A DNA stretch of 64,000 nt from Candidatus Acidulodesulfobacterium acidiphilum. Its GTDB lineage: Bacteria > SZUA-79 > Acidulodesulfobacterales > Acidulodesulfobacteraceae. The position numbers were made by a program, and so were the translations under genes. The first letter of the stretch is position 1. Every line of letters starts with the position of its first letter. Below are positions 9,675 to 21,931 of the stretch, piece after piece. The DNA lies in the NCBI GenBank assembly GCA_008534395.1, contig SHMQ01000001.1:62001-126000 (forward strand), given 5' to 3'. The notes below the pieces were generated by a model. It did not search any database. It was not told where the DNA came from and saw nothing but the letters and a program-made list of their open reading frames with translations.

Positions 9675-11087
9675 TTAAACATCATAATACAGCGCAAATT
9701 CGTAAGGAACCGGCCTCATGCGGACGGGATTTACGTCGTTTTCCATTTTGCGTTCAATCAATGCCTGTATTAAATCTTCCGTAAATACTTCCCCTTCAAG
9801 TAAAAATTTATGATCTTTATCAAGTTCTTTAAGCGCATCTTCAAGAGAGCCTGGGGCTACCGGAATATTTTTTAGCTCTTTTTTAGACAGAGTAAACAGG
9901 TCTTTATCGACTGGATTACCTGGTTTTATTTTATTTTTAATTCCGTCTAAGCCTGCCATAAGAAGCGCAGAAAATGCAATATATCCGTTTGCGGTCGGGT
10001 CCGGCGTCCTGTATTCTATCCTTTTCGCTTTGGGAGAGTTGGAATACATAGGAATTCTTATGGCTGCGCTTCTATTTCTTGAAGAGTAGACAAAATTTAC
10101 GGGAGCTTCAAAACCCGGCACGAGTCTTTTATAGGAATTTGTAGTAGGATTTGTAAATGCGCATAACGCCTTTGCATGTTTCAATATTCCGCCGATATAA
10201 TAAAGAGCCAGTTCGGAAAGTCCGGCATATTCTTTTCCGGGGAAAAGGGGCTGTCCGTTTTTCCATAAAGACTGGTGGACGTGCATACCCGAACCGTTGT
10301 CGCCAAAAAGCGGTTTAGGCATAAAAGTAGCCGTCTTATCGTATCTTTTTGCGACGTTTTTAATTATGTATTTAAACCACATAAAATTATCGCCCATAGC
10401 GGTTAAAGAATTAAATCTCATATCTATTTCAGCCTGTCCTCCGGTTGCAACCTCATGGTGTGCCGCTTCGACCCTGATTCCTACGTTCTGAAGCTCAAGA
10501 GCCATTTCGTTTCTGATATCGGTCTGGCTGTCTATAGGAGAAGCCGGAAAATAACCTTCTTTATGTCTGGGTTTATGACCGAGATTCGGCATTTCGTCCC
10601 TTCCGGTATTCCAAGTGCCTTCTTCAGAATCTATATAGTAATATCCGCTGTTTGACGTCTGGTCGTATCTTATATCGTCGAAAATAAAAAATTCCGCTTC
10701 AGGTCCGAAATAAGCCGTATCGGCGATACCGGTAGATTTTAAGTATTCTTCGGCTTTCTTGGCAATATAGCGCGGGTCCCTGTCGTAAAACTTTCCGGTA
10801 ACCGGATCCTTTATATTGCATATCAAAGACAGGGTTTTTGCTTCTATAAAGTTATCTATAACGGCACTGGAAGGGTCGGGTATCATAAGCATATCGGATG
10901 CGTCTATCGCCTGCCATCCCCTGATGCTTGAACCGTCAAATCCAAAGCCGTCTTTAAAAGTATCTTTTGAAAATTCGCTTACCGGTACCGTAAAATGCTG
11001 CCAAGTCCCCAGAAGGTCGCAAAACTTTACGTCTATGAACTGCACCTCCTGCTCTTTAATAAACTGCATAACTTCGTTTTCGGTCAT
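9675..11087 (-). CDS. glnA: Glutamine synthetase, type I
   Basis: 470 residues. It catalyses ATP-dependent amidation of glutamate to glutamine in ammonia assimilation. Signatures include DGSSIRGW (residues 51-58), the metal/glutamate site FGPEAEFF (about 127), [11 protein letters not shown] and [13 protein letters not shown]. The position of the adenylylation tyrosine (NLY in E. coli, Tyr397) is Phe398 here (DLFTLS), so control by GlnE-type adenylylation is unlikely. It lies 72 bases downstream of glnB on the same strand, with an inverted repeat in between. The C-terminal block [16 protein letters not shown] is intact. Confidence 0.96.
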   Translation of the reverse strand: MTENEVMQFIKEQEVQFIDVKFCDLLGTWQHFTVPVSEFSKDTFKDGFGFDGSSIRGWQAIDASDMLMIPDPSSAVIDNFIEAKTLSLICNIKDPVTGKFYDRDPRYIAKKAEEYLKSTGIADTAYFGPEAEFFIFDDIRYDQTSNSGYYYIDSEEGTWNTGRDEMPNLGHKPRHKEGYFPASPIDSQTDIRNEMALELQNVGIRVEAAHHEVATGGQAEIDMRFNSLTAMGDNFMWFKYIIKNVAKRYDKTATFMPKPLFGDNGSGMHVHQSLWKNGQPLFPGKEYAGLSELALYYIGGILKHAKALCAFTNPTTNSYKRLVPGFEAPVNFVYSSRNRSAAIRIPMYSNSPKAKRIEYRTPDPTANGYIAFSALLMAGLDGIKNKIKPGNPVDKDLFTLSKKELKNIPVAPGSLEDALKELDKDHKFLLEGEVFTEDLIQALIERKMENDVNPVRMRPVPYEFALYYDV

Positions 11088-11125
11088 TTCTCCTCCAAAA
11101 AATTAAAATTAATTATTATTATATT

Positions 11126-11154
11126 ATAGTGCCGGAATTTAATTCCGGCACTAT
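11126..11154. repeat. Perfect 29-base palindrome between glnB and glnA
   Basis: Arms of 14 bases (ATAGTGCCGGAATT) around one central base. It sits in the 72-base gap inside the glnB-glnA run, so it would act as a partial terminator or 3'-stabilising hairpin setting the GlnB to GlnA ratio. A closely similar palindrome recurs at 27497-27523. Confidence 0.6.
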
Positions 11155-11159
11155 CACAA

Positions 11160-11510
<351 letters not shown>

Positions 11511-11654
11511 TTAAAATTTAAAGCAAAAAATATGCCGTAAATAAACTTATAAGCAAATCAAACTATATTAAAGCCTGTATCATAAAATTATTTATATATT
11601 TTGTATAAAAAATATGCAATAAAAAAGATATTGCTTAAAAAATAACCATTAAAT

Positions 11655-12140
11655 TTAATCCCTGAAATTAATATATATCAATTCTATATCTATCGGAAAA
11701 GCTTTTAAATGGGCAATAATATTTTGAAGCTCGTCCTTAGATTTTGAATTGACGCGCAGATGGTCTTTAAGGTTTTCAACTCCTGCTTTGGGCGCTATTT
11801 TTTTTATTTCCTGTATAATTTTCTTTGAAGACTCTTTATCGACTCCTTCTTTAATTTCTACTTCCTGCCGCATCATTCCTTTGGACGCTTCCTCTTTTTT
11901 CTTAAAATCCAAAAATTTAACGGAAACTCCGCGTTTTATAAGTTTGCCTTTTAATATATCTATAACGGCGGTCAGTTTGTAATCGTCGTCGCCCAAAAGA
12001 GTAATGATGTTATCCTGGCGCTTAATTTCGCTTTTGGTTCCTTTAAAATCGTATCTGCCGGTTATTTCTTTTATAGCCTGATTAATTGCATTGTCGACTT
12101 CCTGCATATCGGCTTTTGACGCTATATCGAAAGAAGGCAC
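11655..12140 (-). CDS. yajQ: YajQ family nucleotide-binding protein
   Basis: 161 residues, the usual length. It matches the YajQ (DUF520) family along its length: MPSFDIASKADMQEVDNAIN at the start, ITGRYDFKGTKSEI near residue 30, and the C-terminal LKAFPIDIELIYINFRD. Some family members bind cyclic di-GMP or other nucleotides. The window also encodes a diguanylate cyclase, but a link is inference only. It is a lone gene between glnB and lolA on the same strand. Confidence 0.93.
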   Translation of the reverse strand: MPSFDIASKADMQEVDNAINQAIKEITGRYDFKGTKSEIKRQDNIITLLGDDDYKLTAVIDILKGKLIKRGVSVKFLDFKKKEEASKGMMRQEVEIKEGVDKESSKKIIQEIKKIAPKAGVENLKDHLRVNSKSKDELQNIIAHLKAFPIDIELIYINFRD

Positions 12141-12184
12141 GATATTCTCCTTTTTTTATTATTAAAAATGATATTTAATTTTCG

Positions 12185-12847
12185 TTAATTTGCTTTAATT
12201 ATTTTATAATACGACGGAAAATTAACGCTGAAAATTTTATCTTTTATACTGCCGTTAAATTTAACGTTTTTATATTTAAAAATAATCGTCTGTCCCTGAT
12301 AAGTAATAATTTTTAAATATTTTATTTTTAAATTTCCGGAACCGAAACCGACGTATATTTTTTTAGCCCTCTGCATTTTTATAGGTTTTAAAACAAGTAT
12401 TATTTCGTTTAATGAGGACTTTTTAAATACGCTTATTACCTTAAAATAATGGGTAAGGTTTCCGATTACTTCTACGACGTTAGGCGGAAATCCTCCTCTT
12501 TCGCCGCTTACGTTTATTACCGTTACTTTTCTCATATTTTTATTGACGATATAAAGTCTGCCGTTTTTTAAAACCTGCCTTTTATGAAAAGGGTATTCAT
12601 AAATCCATGCCATTCCTTTATGTCTTTTATAATAAAAATATCCCTTAAACGCCATATTTTGAGAATAACCGGGTATCTCTTCCTTTTGATAAAAATATGC
12701 CGCTATTGAATAAACGTTTTTATATTTTGCCTCTATTTTATTAACCGTATTATTAGATTCGGCATAAGATTTGCCTGTAAAATATAGCGTAATAAAAGAT
12801 TGCAAAACTAAAAAAAATATAAATAATTTTAACAATTTGGCTTTCAT
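12185..12847 (-). CDS. lolA: LolA-like outer-membrane lipoprotein carrier
   Basis: 220 residues with a signal peptide (hydrophobic core at about 7-24, cleavage near SYA). The LolA fold is recognisable from the FKGYFYYKRHKGMAWIYEYP block, which corresponds to the family's F-G-x-x-x-x-P pattern, and from the C-terminal INFPSYY-like end. LolA ferries lipoproteins across the periplasm. The start ATG overlaps the ftsK stop by 4 bases, indicating translational coupling; an ftsK-lolA order is common in deltaproteobacteria. Confidence 0.82.
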   Translation of the reverse strand: MKAKLLKLFIFFLVLQSFITLYFTGKSYAESNNTVNKIEAKYKNVYSIAAYFYQKEEIPGYSQNMAFKGYFYYKRHKGMAWIYEYPFHKRQVLKNGRLYIVNKNMRKVTVINVSGERGGFPPNVVEVIGNLTHYFKVISVFKKSSLNEIILVLKPIKMQRAKKIYVGFGSGNLKIKYLKIITYQGQTIIFKYKNVKFNGSIKDKIFSVNFPSYYKIIKAN

Positions 12848-15027
12848 TTTCCCTGTCTCCTTTTTTTAGTCAAAATTCCTTCATTCTGCATTTTTTCTAT
12901 TATTCTGGCCGCTCTGTTAAAACCTATCCTGAATCTTCTCTGGACGTAAGAAATCGAAATATTTTCTCTTTCTTCTTCGGATTGGACAAGGCTAAGCACC
13001 TCGTTATATATCTCGTCGTCAGGGTCGTCCGTAATTATTCTATCAAAATTACCGTTATTGTCAAACTCATTTATTAGCATTTCGTTTTTCTGCGACGGAA
13101 AGTTTTTTTCTTCTATAAATTTTATCGCTTTTTTAATTTCGTCTTCAGATATATATGAACCGTGAATTCTTATGAGCCTTCCCTGTCCAGGCGGCATAAA
13201 CAGCATATCTCCGTTTCCCAGCAGTTCCTCGGCGCCGTTTGAATCTAATATCGTCCTTGAATCTACTTTCGACGAAACTAAAAAAGATATGCGCGAAGGC
13301 ATATTTGCTTTAATAACGCCGGTTACTACGTTTACGGAAGGCCTTTGCGTAGCTATTACCAAATGTATTCCGCATGCCCTTGCCATTTGCGAAAGCCTTA
13401 TTATAGACGTTTCAACGTCCTTCGGACTTGTAAGCATTAAATCGCTTAACTCGTCTATTATCACGACCAAATAAGGCATAGGCTTTAAGCCCTGCTTCCT
13501 GTATTTTTCGTTGAACTGTTCTATGTTTTTAACCTTTTCCGACTGCATTCTTTTGTATCTGGATTCCATTTCGGAAACAGCCCACTTTAATGCTACGCCT
13601 GCTTTTTTCGGATCATATACTACGTCGCTTATTAAATGCGGAAGATTTTCAAAAGGCGCCAGTTCTAATCTTTTAGGGTCTATCATTAAAAAATTAAGTT
13701 CTTCGTGGGTTGCTTTAAAAATAAGGCTCATAATGAGCGTATTGATAAAAACGCTTTTCCCTGCGCCGGTAGCTCCGGCTATAAGCAAATGCGGAGCTTT
13801 TGCTAAATCAAACACAATAATTTTTCCGGTTGTATCTTTTCCCAGTACTATAGTGAGCATAGACTTTGAATCCGCAAATTCTTTGGAATTGATAATTTCG
13901 GAAAACAATACGGTTTCCCTTTTATTATTTGGAACTTCGATTCCTACCGCCGATTTTCCTTCTATTACTCCGGTTATCCTTACTGGTTTAGATTTCAACG
14001 CCATAGTCAAATCTTCGGAAAGCGTCAAAATTCTTCCGATTTTAATGCCGCTGGCCGGTTCAAATTCGTACATTGTTATTACCGGGCCTGGATTTATGCC
14101 GGTAACTTTTCCCCTAACCCCGAAATCCATAAGCTTCTTTTCTATAAGAGTTGCATTAACAAGCAAAGACTGCTTGTCGGCTTTCTGCAAATCTTTTGCA
14201 GCCCCGTCCTCCTGTATTAAAGATATAGGCGGTATTTTTGAATCCCTATCGCCTATAAAGTCGAAGGTCGCCGGTTTTTCTTCTATGCGTACAGGCTGAA
14301 CCGTTTCCGCCTTTTCTTCTTTTTTTTCCAAATCGCTTATAAGCTCTTCCCTTGTGCCTCCAAATAATTCTTTATTCATTACGAAACTTTTTTGTCTCTT
14401 TTTAAGCCCCTTTCTTTTTTCAAACCTTAATTTTATGAAATTAAAAAATGAGGCTATTTTTAACCGGAAGGATTTAAAGTCGGAAAATTTAATTTTCTTG
14501 GAATTTATTTTATTATAATATTCAGCGACACGTTTAAAGTCTATTTTCTTAAAAAAAATATAGAATGCCGACAGAAAAAGCAAGAATATAATTATTACGG
14601 CGCCCGCAAAACCGAAAAATTTAAAAATAAAGCCGTAAATTCCTCTGCCTATAAGTCCTCCGCCGGACATCATAAAGCCGTGATACGATATCTTTGGAAA
14701 TAAGCGGTAAAGCATAACGGATAAGGCTAAGACGGAAAGCAAAATTCCTGCATAAAATCTTTTTGCAATAGTTTTGTTCAACAGCAAAACAACCCCGACC
14801 GACAAAATAAAAAAAATTATTAAAAAAGTATTAAATCCAAATAATTGAAGCAAAAAATTAGAAAGGACTCCGCCGAAATAGCCCCCCCAATTTGCTTTGT
14901 GAACCGTAGAAATAGAATAGGAATTAAAGGTTTGCTCGACTATATTGTATGAATAAAGAGATAGCAGTGAATAAATCGAAAAAAATACGATCAAAACTCC
15001 CCATATTGTCTTCTTACGGCTCGGCAT
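12844..15027 (-). CDS. ftsK: DNA translocase FtsK/SpoIIIE
   Basis: 727 residues. Four hydrophobic segments lie in the first ~160 residues, followed by a charged linker, then the RecA-like motor with Walker A GATGAGKS at about residue 417 and Walker B VVIIDELSDLM. It ends in the winged-helix gamma domain (SYVQRRFRIGFNRAARII) that reads polar sequences. It pumps DNA through the septum during chromosome resolution. It lies between serS (2-base gap) and lolA (overlap), suggesting one operon. Confidence 0.95.
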   Translation of the reverse strand: MPSRKKTIWGVLIVFFSIYSLLSLYSYNIVEQTFNSYSISTVHKANWGGYFGGVLSNFLLQLFGFNTFLIIFFILSVGVVLLLNKTIAKRFYAGILLSVLALSVMLYRLFPKISYHGFMMSGGGLIGRGIYGFIFKFFGFAGAVIIIFLLFLSAFYIFFKKIDFKRVAEYYNKINSKKIKFSDFKSFRLKIASFFNFIKLRFEKRKGLKKRQKSFVMNKELFGGTREELISDLEKKEEKAETVQPVRIEEKPATFDFIGDRDSKIPPISLIQEDGAAKDLQKADKQSLLVNATLIEKKLMDFGVRGKVTGINPGPVITMYEFEPASGIKIGRILTLSEDLTMALKSKPVRITGVIEGKSAVGIEVPNNKRETVLFSEIINSKEFADSKSMLTIVLGKDTTGKIIVFDLAKAPHLLIAGATGAGKSVFINTLIMSLIFKATHEELNFLMIDPKRLELAPFENLPHLISDVVYDPKKAGVALKWAVSEMESRYKRMQSEKVKNIEQFNEKYRKQGLKPMPYLVVIIDELSDLMLTSPKDVETSIIRLSQMARACGIHLVIATQRPSVNVVTGVIKANMPSRISFLVSSKVDSRTILDSNGAEELLGNGDMLFMPPGQGRLIRIHGSYISEDEIKKAIKFIEEKNFPSQKNEMLINEFDNNGNFDRIITDDPDDEIYNEVLSLVQSEEERENISISYVQRRFRIGFNRAARIIEKMQNEGILTKKRRQGK

Positions 15028-15029
15028 AT

Positions 15030-16295
15030 TTAAATAAATTCTTCCGTTCCAAAATAAGGCTTCAAAACGTCCGGAACTTTTATAAAACCGTCTTTAGTCT
15101 GGTAATTTTCTATTATCGCTATCATTACCCTGGGAAGCGCAAGTCCTGAACCGTTTAAAGTAGAAACAAATTCCGCTTTGGAGCTGTTATCTCTTTTAAA
15201 TTTTATATTTGCGCGTCTTGCCTGAAAAGTGCCAAAATTAGAACATGAACTGACTTCAAGCCACTCGTTTATGCCTGGTGCATAAACTTCTATATCGAAT
15301 TTTTCGCTTGCGGTAAAACTCAAATCTCCGGTACAGATTCTGATTAACCTGTGCGGCAGATCCAATCTGTTTAATATGTCCTGTGCGTCGGCTATTAAGC
15401 TTGATAATTCTTCCTTTGCAGTTTCCGGCGCAACAATCTTTACAAGTTCGACCTTGTCGAACTGATGGCCGCGCTTTATACCCTTGGTGTCCTTGCCTGC
15501 GGAAAGCTGCTCTTTTCTAAAACAAGCCGTATAAGCCGCATGTTTTATAGGAAGCTTATCCATCGGCAGTATTTCGTTCCTATACATATTTGTTACCGGA
15601 ACTTCTGCCGTCGGAACGAACCACATTCCTGAATCTTCGTCCTTATAAAGATTATCGGAAAACTTGGGAAGCTGCCCCGTTCCGGTCAGGCATTCTTCGT
15701 TTACCATGAACGGCGGATACACTTCTTCGTAATCGTGATAATTTACATGGGTATCAAGCATAAAATTAATCAGCGCCCTTTGAAGTTTTGCCAATCCCTT
15801 TTTTAAAACGTAAAAACGGGTACCGGAAATTTTAACTCCCCTTTCGAAGTCTATTAAATCTCTTTTTTCGCCGATATCGTAATGAGTTTTGGGTTCAAAT
15901 TCAAATTTTTTCTTTTCGTTAAAATATGCTATGGGAGTGTTTTCGGAATCGTCTTTTCCGACGGGCACTTCCGGATCGGGAATATTAGGCACGTTAAGCA
16001 TAAGCGAATTAAGCCTTTCTTCTACGGCATTTAACTCGTCTTCTTGAACTTTAATCAGTTCGTTTATCTTTTTTACTTCTTCTTTTTTAATTAAAACGAC
16101 TTCTGCATTTTTTTCCGAAGCTATTTCTTTTGAAAGCGTTTTTCTTGTATTCCTTAAATTTTCCGAATCGTATAAAAGTTTCCTTTTAACTTCGTCTAAT
16201 TCAAAAATTTCGTCTATGGGAACGGAAACAAAAAGTTTTTCCATTTCCTTTTTAACGTATTCTTTCTGTTCCCTTATGAGCTTTATGTCTATCAT
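15030..16295 (-). CDS. serS: Seryl-tRNA synthetase
   Basis: 421 residues, class II synthetase. The N-terminal ~110 residues form the long tRNA-binding coiled coil, rich in Lys/Glu heptads. The catalytic core shows motif 2 (TACFRKEQLSAGKDTKG) and motif 3 (NGSGLALPRVMIAIIENYQ). The length is standard. It is followed by ftsK after 2 bases. Confidence 0.96.
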   Translation of the reverse strand: MIDIKLIREQKEYVKKEMEKLFVSVPIDEIFELDEVKRKLLYDSENLRNTRKTLSKEIASEKNAEVVLIKKEEVKKINELIKVQEDELNAVEERLNSLMLNVPNIPDPEVPVGKDDSENTPIAYFNEKKKFEFEPKTHYDIGEKRDLIDFERGVKISGTRFYVLKKGLAKLQRALINFMLDTHVNYHDYEEVYPPFMVNEECLTGTGQLPKFSDNLYKDEDSGMWFVPTAEVPVTNMYRNEILPMDKLPIKHAAYTACFRKEQLSAGKDTKGIKRGHQFDKVELVKIVAPETAKEELSSLIADAQDILNRLDLPHRLIRICTGDLSFTASEKFDIEVYAPGINEWLEVSSCSNFGTFQARRANIKFKRDNSSKAEFVSTLNGSGLALPRVMIAIIENYQTKDGFIKVPDVLKPYFGTEEFI

Positions 16296-16363
16296 ATTTT
16301 ATTTTTTAAGATTAACTTTTGTTATAAGTTTAATATATTAATATTTTTAAATCAAAATATCAA

Positions 16364-16606
16364 TCAGGAATCTAATAAAATATTTACGTTATCGTTGCTT
16401 ACTTCCGCAAATCCGCCGCTTAAAACTTCAATTTCTTTAATAGTTCCGTCCGTTTTGTATTTTATTAAGCCCTTCACTAAGTTAGATATAAAATTAACGT
16501 GTTTAGGCATAACCCCTTCTATGCCTGACTGCGCGGGAAGTTCGCAAAAATCCGTTTCGCCTTCAAAAATCAGCTTTTTTTTATCCGCTATTTTTAATTT
16601 TAACAA
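16364..16606 (-). CDS. atpC: ATP synthase epsilon subunit (short form)
   Basis: 80 residues containing only the N-terminal beta-sandwich domain (ELPAQSGIEGVMPKHVNFIS...LSGGFAEVSNDNVNILLDS). The C-terminal two-helix regulatory domain found in E. coli epsilon (about 138 residues) is absent, and no continuation is seen in any frame after the stop. Short epsilons are known in some phyla, so this is probably natural rather than a truncation. The ATG is 3 bases after the atpD stop codon, at the end of the ATP synthase operon. Confidence 0.88.
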   Translation of the reverse strand: MLKLKIADKKKLIFEGETDFCELPAQSGIEGVMPKHVNFISNLVKGLIKYKTDGTIKEIEVLSGGFAEVSNDNVNILLDS

Positions 16607-16609
16607 GAT

Positions 16610-18043
<1,434 letters not shown>

Positions 18044-18051
18044 TTAAAAAT

Positions 18052-18933
18052 TTATTTTACCGCGTTAACTCCGTTTATAATATCTAAAATTTCGAGGGTG
18101 ACCGCCGTCTGTCTGGCTTTGTTATAAGCTATCGTCAGTTTATTTATTAATTTTCCTGCATTCCTCGTAGCATTATCCATTGCGTTCATTCTCGACGCCT
18201 GCTCTCCGGCAAAAGATTCCAAAATTTTATAATAAATTTTAGTCCGAAAATAATTATTAAAAATTTTATCGATTACTTCATTTTCATAATCGACGGTTTC
18301 TTCTATTAAATAGCCCCCGCTTTTACTGGATTTATTCCCGTCTGCGGCTTCAAAAGGCAGAAGTTTTTCCGAATATGCCCTCTGCTGAATGGTAGAAATA
18401 TAACGGTTCGATATTATATAAACTCCGTCTATCTCCTTATTTTTAAAATCTTTTATAACGGTATCGCATAAAAGCTCCGTAATATTCATTATTGAATCGC
18501 CGTCCGAATATAACATTCCGAAAACAATATTATAGTTATTTTTTTTAAAAAAATCATACGCTTTTTTGCCCAGAACATATAATTTTATTTTGCCTTCATC
18601 TAATCCTTTGCTTTTAATTTCTTCTTTAAATAGTCTAAACAGATTTATATTGAAAGAACCGCAAAGACCCCTGTCTGTAGAGATTATTACTATTCCGATA
18701 TTTCTGCCGGCATTTCCCTCATTTTTTCCGTAAAAAGAATGAAGACACAGTACGCTATTGTTTTTAATGTTATCGACAACATTGTCGTAAATCGATGCAT
18801 AAGCTTTATATTCGTTCATAGCCGCCTGATTTTTTTTGAACTTTGAACCGGCAACCATTTTCATAGCCTTAGTAATCTGCCTCGTATTTTTAATGCTGGA
18901 GATTTTTCTTTTTATAGATTTTAAATTAGGCAT
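18052..18933 (-). CDS. atpG: ATP synthase gamma subunit
   Basis: 293 residues, the rotating central stalk. The N-terminal helix IKRKISSIKNTRQITKAMKM and the C-terminal helix SRMNAMDNATRNAGKLI, which pack as the coiled coil, are both conserved. The central Rossmann-like part includes STDRGLCGSFN. It is 6 bases downstream of atpA and 35 upstream of atpD. Confidence 0.97.
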   Translation of the reverse strand: MPNLKSIKRKISSIKNTRQITKAMKMVAGSKFKKNQAAMNEYKAYASIYDNVVDNIKNNSVLCLHSFYGKNEGNAGRNIGIVIISTDRGLCGSFNINLFRLFKEEIKSKGLDEGKIKLYVLGKKAYDFFKKNNYNIVFGMLYSDGDSIMNITELLCDTVIKDFKNKEIDGVYIISNRYISTIQQRAYSEKLLPFEAADGNKSSKSGGYLIEETVDYENEVIDKIFNNYFRTKIYYKILESFAGEQASRMNAMDNATRNAGKLINKLTIAYNKARQTAVTLEILDIINGVNAVK

Positions 18934-18939
18934 AAATTA

Positions 18940-20451
18940 TCAGTCTTCTACGAAAATTTTTTTAAAATTGTCCAATGCCGTTAAAATCTTTGTTTTTAGA
19001 GTATCGTCAATAGATTTTTTTTCTCTGATATCGGAATATATTTCTGGATAATTATTTTCTATATAGTAAAGCAGTTCTTCTTCATATTTTTTTATAGACG
19101 TAAGTTTATAATCCTGCAGATAGCCGCTATTTGCGGCAAACAGTATAACGACCTCTTTCTCGACCGGCATCGGACTATACTGGGGCTGTTTAAGAAGTTC
19201 GGACATCATTCTGCCCCGCATAAGCATTTCCTGCGTAGTTTTATCAAGGTCGGCGCCGAACTGCGAAAATGCCGCCAGTTCCCTGTATTGAGCAAGCGAA
19301 AGCCTTAAACCTCCGGAAACCTGTTTCATAGCTTTAATTTGTGCGTCTCCTCCAACTCTCGAAACTGAAAGCCCCGCGTTGACGGCGGGTCTCGTTCCCG
19401 CATAAAACAGGTCGGTTTCTAAAAAAATCTGCCCGTCGGTAATCGATATGACGTTGGTCGGAATATAAGCCGATACGTCTCCCGCCTGCGTTTCAATTAT
19501 CGGCAAAGCGGTGAGCGACCCTCCGCCATGGGCATGATTTAATTTTGCCGCTCTTTCGAGCAGTCTTGAATGCAAATAAAAAACGTCGCCCGGATATGCT
19601 TCCCTGCCGGGCGGTCTTCTTAAGAGCAGCGAAAGTTCTCTGTATGCTACCGCATGTTTTGATAAATCGTCGTAAATTATTAAGCAGTGCATACCGTTGT
19701 CTCTAAAATATTCGCCCATAGTGGCTCCGGTATAAGGAGCAAAATATTGCAATGCCGCAGGGTCGCTTGCGTTAGCCGCTATTATAGTGGTATATTCCAT
19801 TGCGCCTGAACTCATAAGGCGGTCGTAAATAAACGAAATACTAGACTGTTTCTGCCCTATTCCGACGTATATACAGTAAACTCCGGAATCTTTCTGATTT
19901 AATATAGTATCGATTGCTATAGCGGTCTTGCCGGTCTGCCTGTCACCGATGATAAGCTCTCTCTGTCCTTTTCCGATAGGTATTAATGAATCGATAACTT
20001 TTATACCGGTATATAAAGGTTCGTTAACTTTCTGCCTCTGGACTATTCCGGGTGCTTTTTTTTCTATATTATAGTATTTTTCGGCCTGCACCGGACTTTT
20101 TCCATCTATAGGCCTTCCTAGTCCGTCTAAAACTCGCCCTATAATTCCTTTGCCTACGGGAACTTCGGCAATTTTTCCGGTTCTTTTTACGGTATCTCCC
20201 TCTTTTACCAAAAATTCTTCTCCGAGAACGATAACGCCGGCGTTATCTTCTTCCAGATTTAAAACATATCCGTAAACGTCGGGGGTAAATTCAAGCATTT
20301 CTCCTATTACAGCGTTTTTAATGCCGTATATTCTCGCAACGCCGTCTCCGACGGATAAAACCACGCCTACTTCGCTGATATCGATGCTTTTGGTATAAGA
20401 TTCTATCTTACTTTTTATAATATCGGTAATTTCAGTAGGCTTAATTGCCAT
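18940..20451 (-). CDS. atpA: ATP synthase alpha subunit
   Basis: 503 residues. Walker A GDRQTGKT is at about 169-176. [29 protein letters not shown] and [15 protein letters not shown] are typical alpha signatures. It overlaps atpH by 11 bases, implying coupled translation. All expected nucleotide-site residues appear intact. Confidence 0.98.
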   Translation of the reverse strand: MAIKPTEITDIIKSKIESYTKSIDISEVGVVLSVGDGVARIYGIKNAVIGEMLEFTPDVYGYVLNLEEDNAGVIVLGEEFLVKEGDTVKRTGKIAEVPVGKGIIGRVLDGLGRPIDGKSPVQAEKYYNIEKKAPGIVQRQKVNEPLYTGIKVIDSLIPIGKGQRELIIGDRQTGKTAIAIDTILNQKDSGVYCIYVGIGQKQSSISFIYDRLMSSGAMEYTTIIAANASDPAALQYFAPYTGATMGEYFRDNGMHCLIIYDDLSKHAVAYRELSLLLRRPPGREAYPGDVFYLHSRLLERAAKLNHAHGGGSLTALPIIETQAGDVSAYIPTNVISITDGQIFLETDLFYAGTRPAVNAGLSVSRVGGDAQIKAMKQVSGGLRLSLAQYRELAAFSQFGADLDKTTQEMLMRGRMMSELLKQPQYSPMPVEKEVVILFAANSGYLQDYKLTSIKKYEEELLYYIENNYPEIYSDIREKKSIDDTLKTKILTALDNFKKIFVED

Positions 20452-21001
20452 TAATAATAGCTCCTTGCTTTAAGTATTTATAAAAATTATCCAAACGGGT
20501 TTTTATACTTGAATCGTATAAAACGTTATCTATATTTATAATGTAACCGCCTACGATATTTTCGTCTATTTCGGACTTAATAGATACGGTTTTTTTTAGC
20601 GCTTTTTCTATTATCGCGATAAGTTTGCTTTTTTCTTCCGGTTTTAGTTCTTTTGCGGAAATAACTTTTACTTTCAATATATTATTGCGGTTATCGCGCA
20701 GATTTGAATATTCCGTAAAAATTTTAGGAAGATACTCTATTCTTTCCTGTTCTATTAAAAAATGAAGGAAATTTATAAAATACTCGTTAAAAGAAAGTTC
20801 TTTGCTCAGTAATTTTATAACTTCAAATCTTTCCTGTTTATCTATGTATGTCTGCGAAATAAATTCTTTAAGGCATAGCTTTTCGTAACAAAAATTAATA
20901 AACTTATTGAAGTCGTTAAAAATTTCATCGACTATGTGAAAATTTGCGGCTACGTCGAATAGAGCCGAACTATAGCGCTTACTTATCTGACTGTCTTGCA
21001 A
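20441..21001 (-). CDS. atpH: ATP synthase delta subunit
   Basis: 186 residues. OSCP/delta family: the N-terminal helical bundle ([22 protein letters not shown]) and the C-terminal [17 protein letters not shown]...[21 protein letters not shown] block. It connects F1 to the peripheral stalk. It overlaps both atpF (23 bases) and atpA (11 bases). Confidence 0.94.
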   Translation of the reverse strand: MQDSQISKRYSSALFDVAANFHIVDEIFNDFNKFINFCYEKLCLKEFISQTYIDKQERFEVIKLLSKELSFNEYFINFLHFLIEQERIEYLPKIFTEYSNLRDNRNNILKVKVISAKELKPEEKSKLIAIIEKALKKTVSIKSEIDENIVGGYIINIDNVLYDSSIKTRLDNFYKYLKQGAIINGN

Positions 21002-21473
21002 ATCCTTCCTCTTGTGCTTTAAGAAAATTTTCGTTTAATTTATTATCGCTGTCGGATTCTATCTTCTTTTTTATCTTTTCGTTTGCGGTTTGAAAAGACT
21101 TGCCTATCATTTCTTCCAGAAGCTTTTTCCTGTGATTGTCTATTTCGGCTTTTGCATGTTCTAAATAAGCATTGACGATTTTATCGGCGGTCATTTCGGC
21201 GTTTTTAATGATCAAATTTTTTTCCGCTGCCGCTTCTTTTATTGCGTCTTCTCTAATTTCACGCATCTCTTTTCTTGCTTTCTCAAGTTCGGCTTTAGCC
21301 TCTTGATATATCTCTTTAGCTTTTTTTTCATATTCCTTGGCTTTTTCGAGATGGGATTCTATGTCGTGCCGCCTGCCGCCCAGAAATGTTATGCCGTATT
21401 TAATATAAATATAAGCTATTCCTACAGCAAGTATAATAGTATCAAATATTCGCCAGAAGATTTCGATATTCAT
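20979..21473 (-). CDS. atpF: ATP synthase b subunit
   Basis: 164 residues: one N-terminal membrane helix (about 9-28), then a long charged coiled coil rich in Ala, Glu and Lys. This is the peripheral stalk subunit. It partners with the b'-type protein encoded immediately upstream, with a 4-base overlap. The presence of two different b-type subunits argues for a b/b' heterodimer. I assigned b rather than b' from operon order only. Confidence 0.88.
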   Translation of the reverse strand: MNIEIFWRIFDTIILAVGIAYIYIKYGITFLGGRRHDIESHLEKAKEYEKKAKEIYQEAKAELEKARKEMREIREDAIKEAAAEKNLIIKNAEMTADKIVNAYLEHAKAEIDNHRKKLLEEMIGKSFQTANEKIKKKIESDSDNKLNENFLKAQEEGFARQSDK

Positions 21474-21898
21474 AAATTTATAATTTTTTTTGATATTAAA
21501 TCGGCAATTTCTTCGGATTTCAACATATAATCTTTTATTAAATCGTTTTTTTCTTTATCGAAGTTTTTAAGCGCCTCGGTTAAATTTTCCGACGCTTTTT
21601 TTCTGGCTTCGGCAATTATTCTATGCGCTTCGGCTAAACCTTCTTTTTTGTAAGATTCGCGAATACCGTTTAATTCTATTTTTAATTTATTTTTTTCCTG
21701 CTCGGCAGATTCATATAATTTTTTAGTTAAATCTTCGAAATTTTCTTTGCCGTCTTTATGGGTGGATAAAATGGTTTCCCGTTCTTTAAGAATTTTTCTT
21801 ATAGGTTTAAACAAAAAAAGGTTTAAAAGATAAGTAAAAATTAAAAACGAGACGGCTTCAAATAAAAGCCCCTGCCAAGTAATGACTAATTCTGGCAT
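21470..21898 (-). CDS. atpF': ATP synthase b' subunit
   Basis: 142 residues: a membrane helix at about 10-29 (LLFEAVSFLIFTYLLNLFLF), then PIRKILKERE, the hallmark of b/b' subunits, and a long coiled coil. It is first of the atp genes and starts 33 bases after the parB stop codon. The a and c subunit genes (atpB, atpE) are not in the window and are presumably elsewhere, as in Geobacter relatives. Confidence 0.88.
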   Translation of the reverse strand: MPELVITWQGLLFEAVSFLIFTYLLNLFLFKPIRKILKERETILSTHKDGKENFEDLTKKLYESAEQEKNKLKIELNGIRESYKKEGLAEAHRIIAEARKKASENLTEALKNFDKEKNDLIKDYMLKSEEIADLISKKIINL

Positions 21899-21931
21899 AC
21901 GATGTTTATATTTTATATTTTTATTATTATA

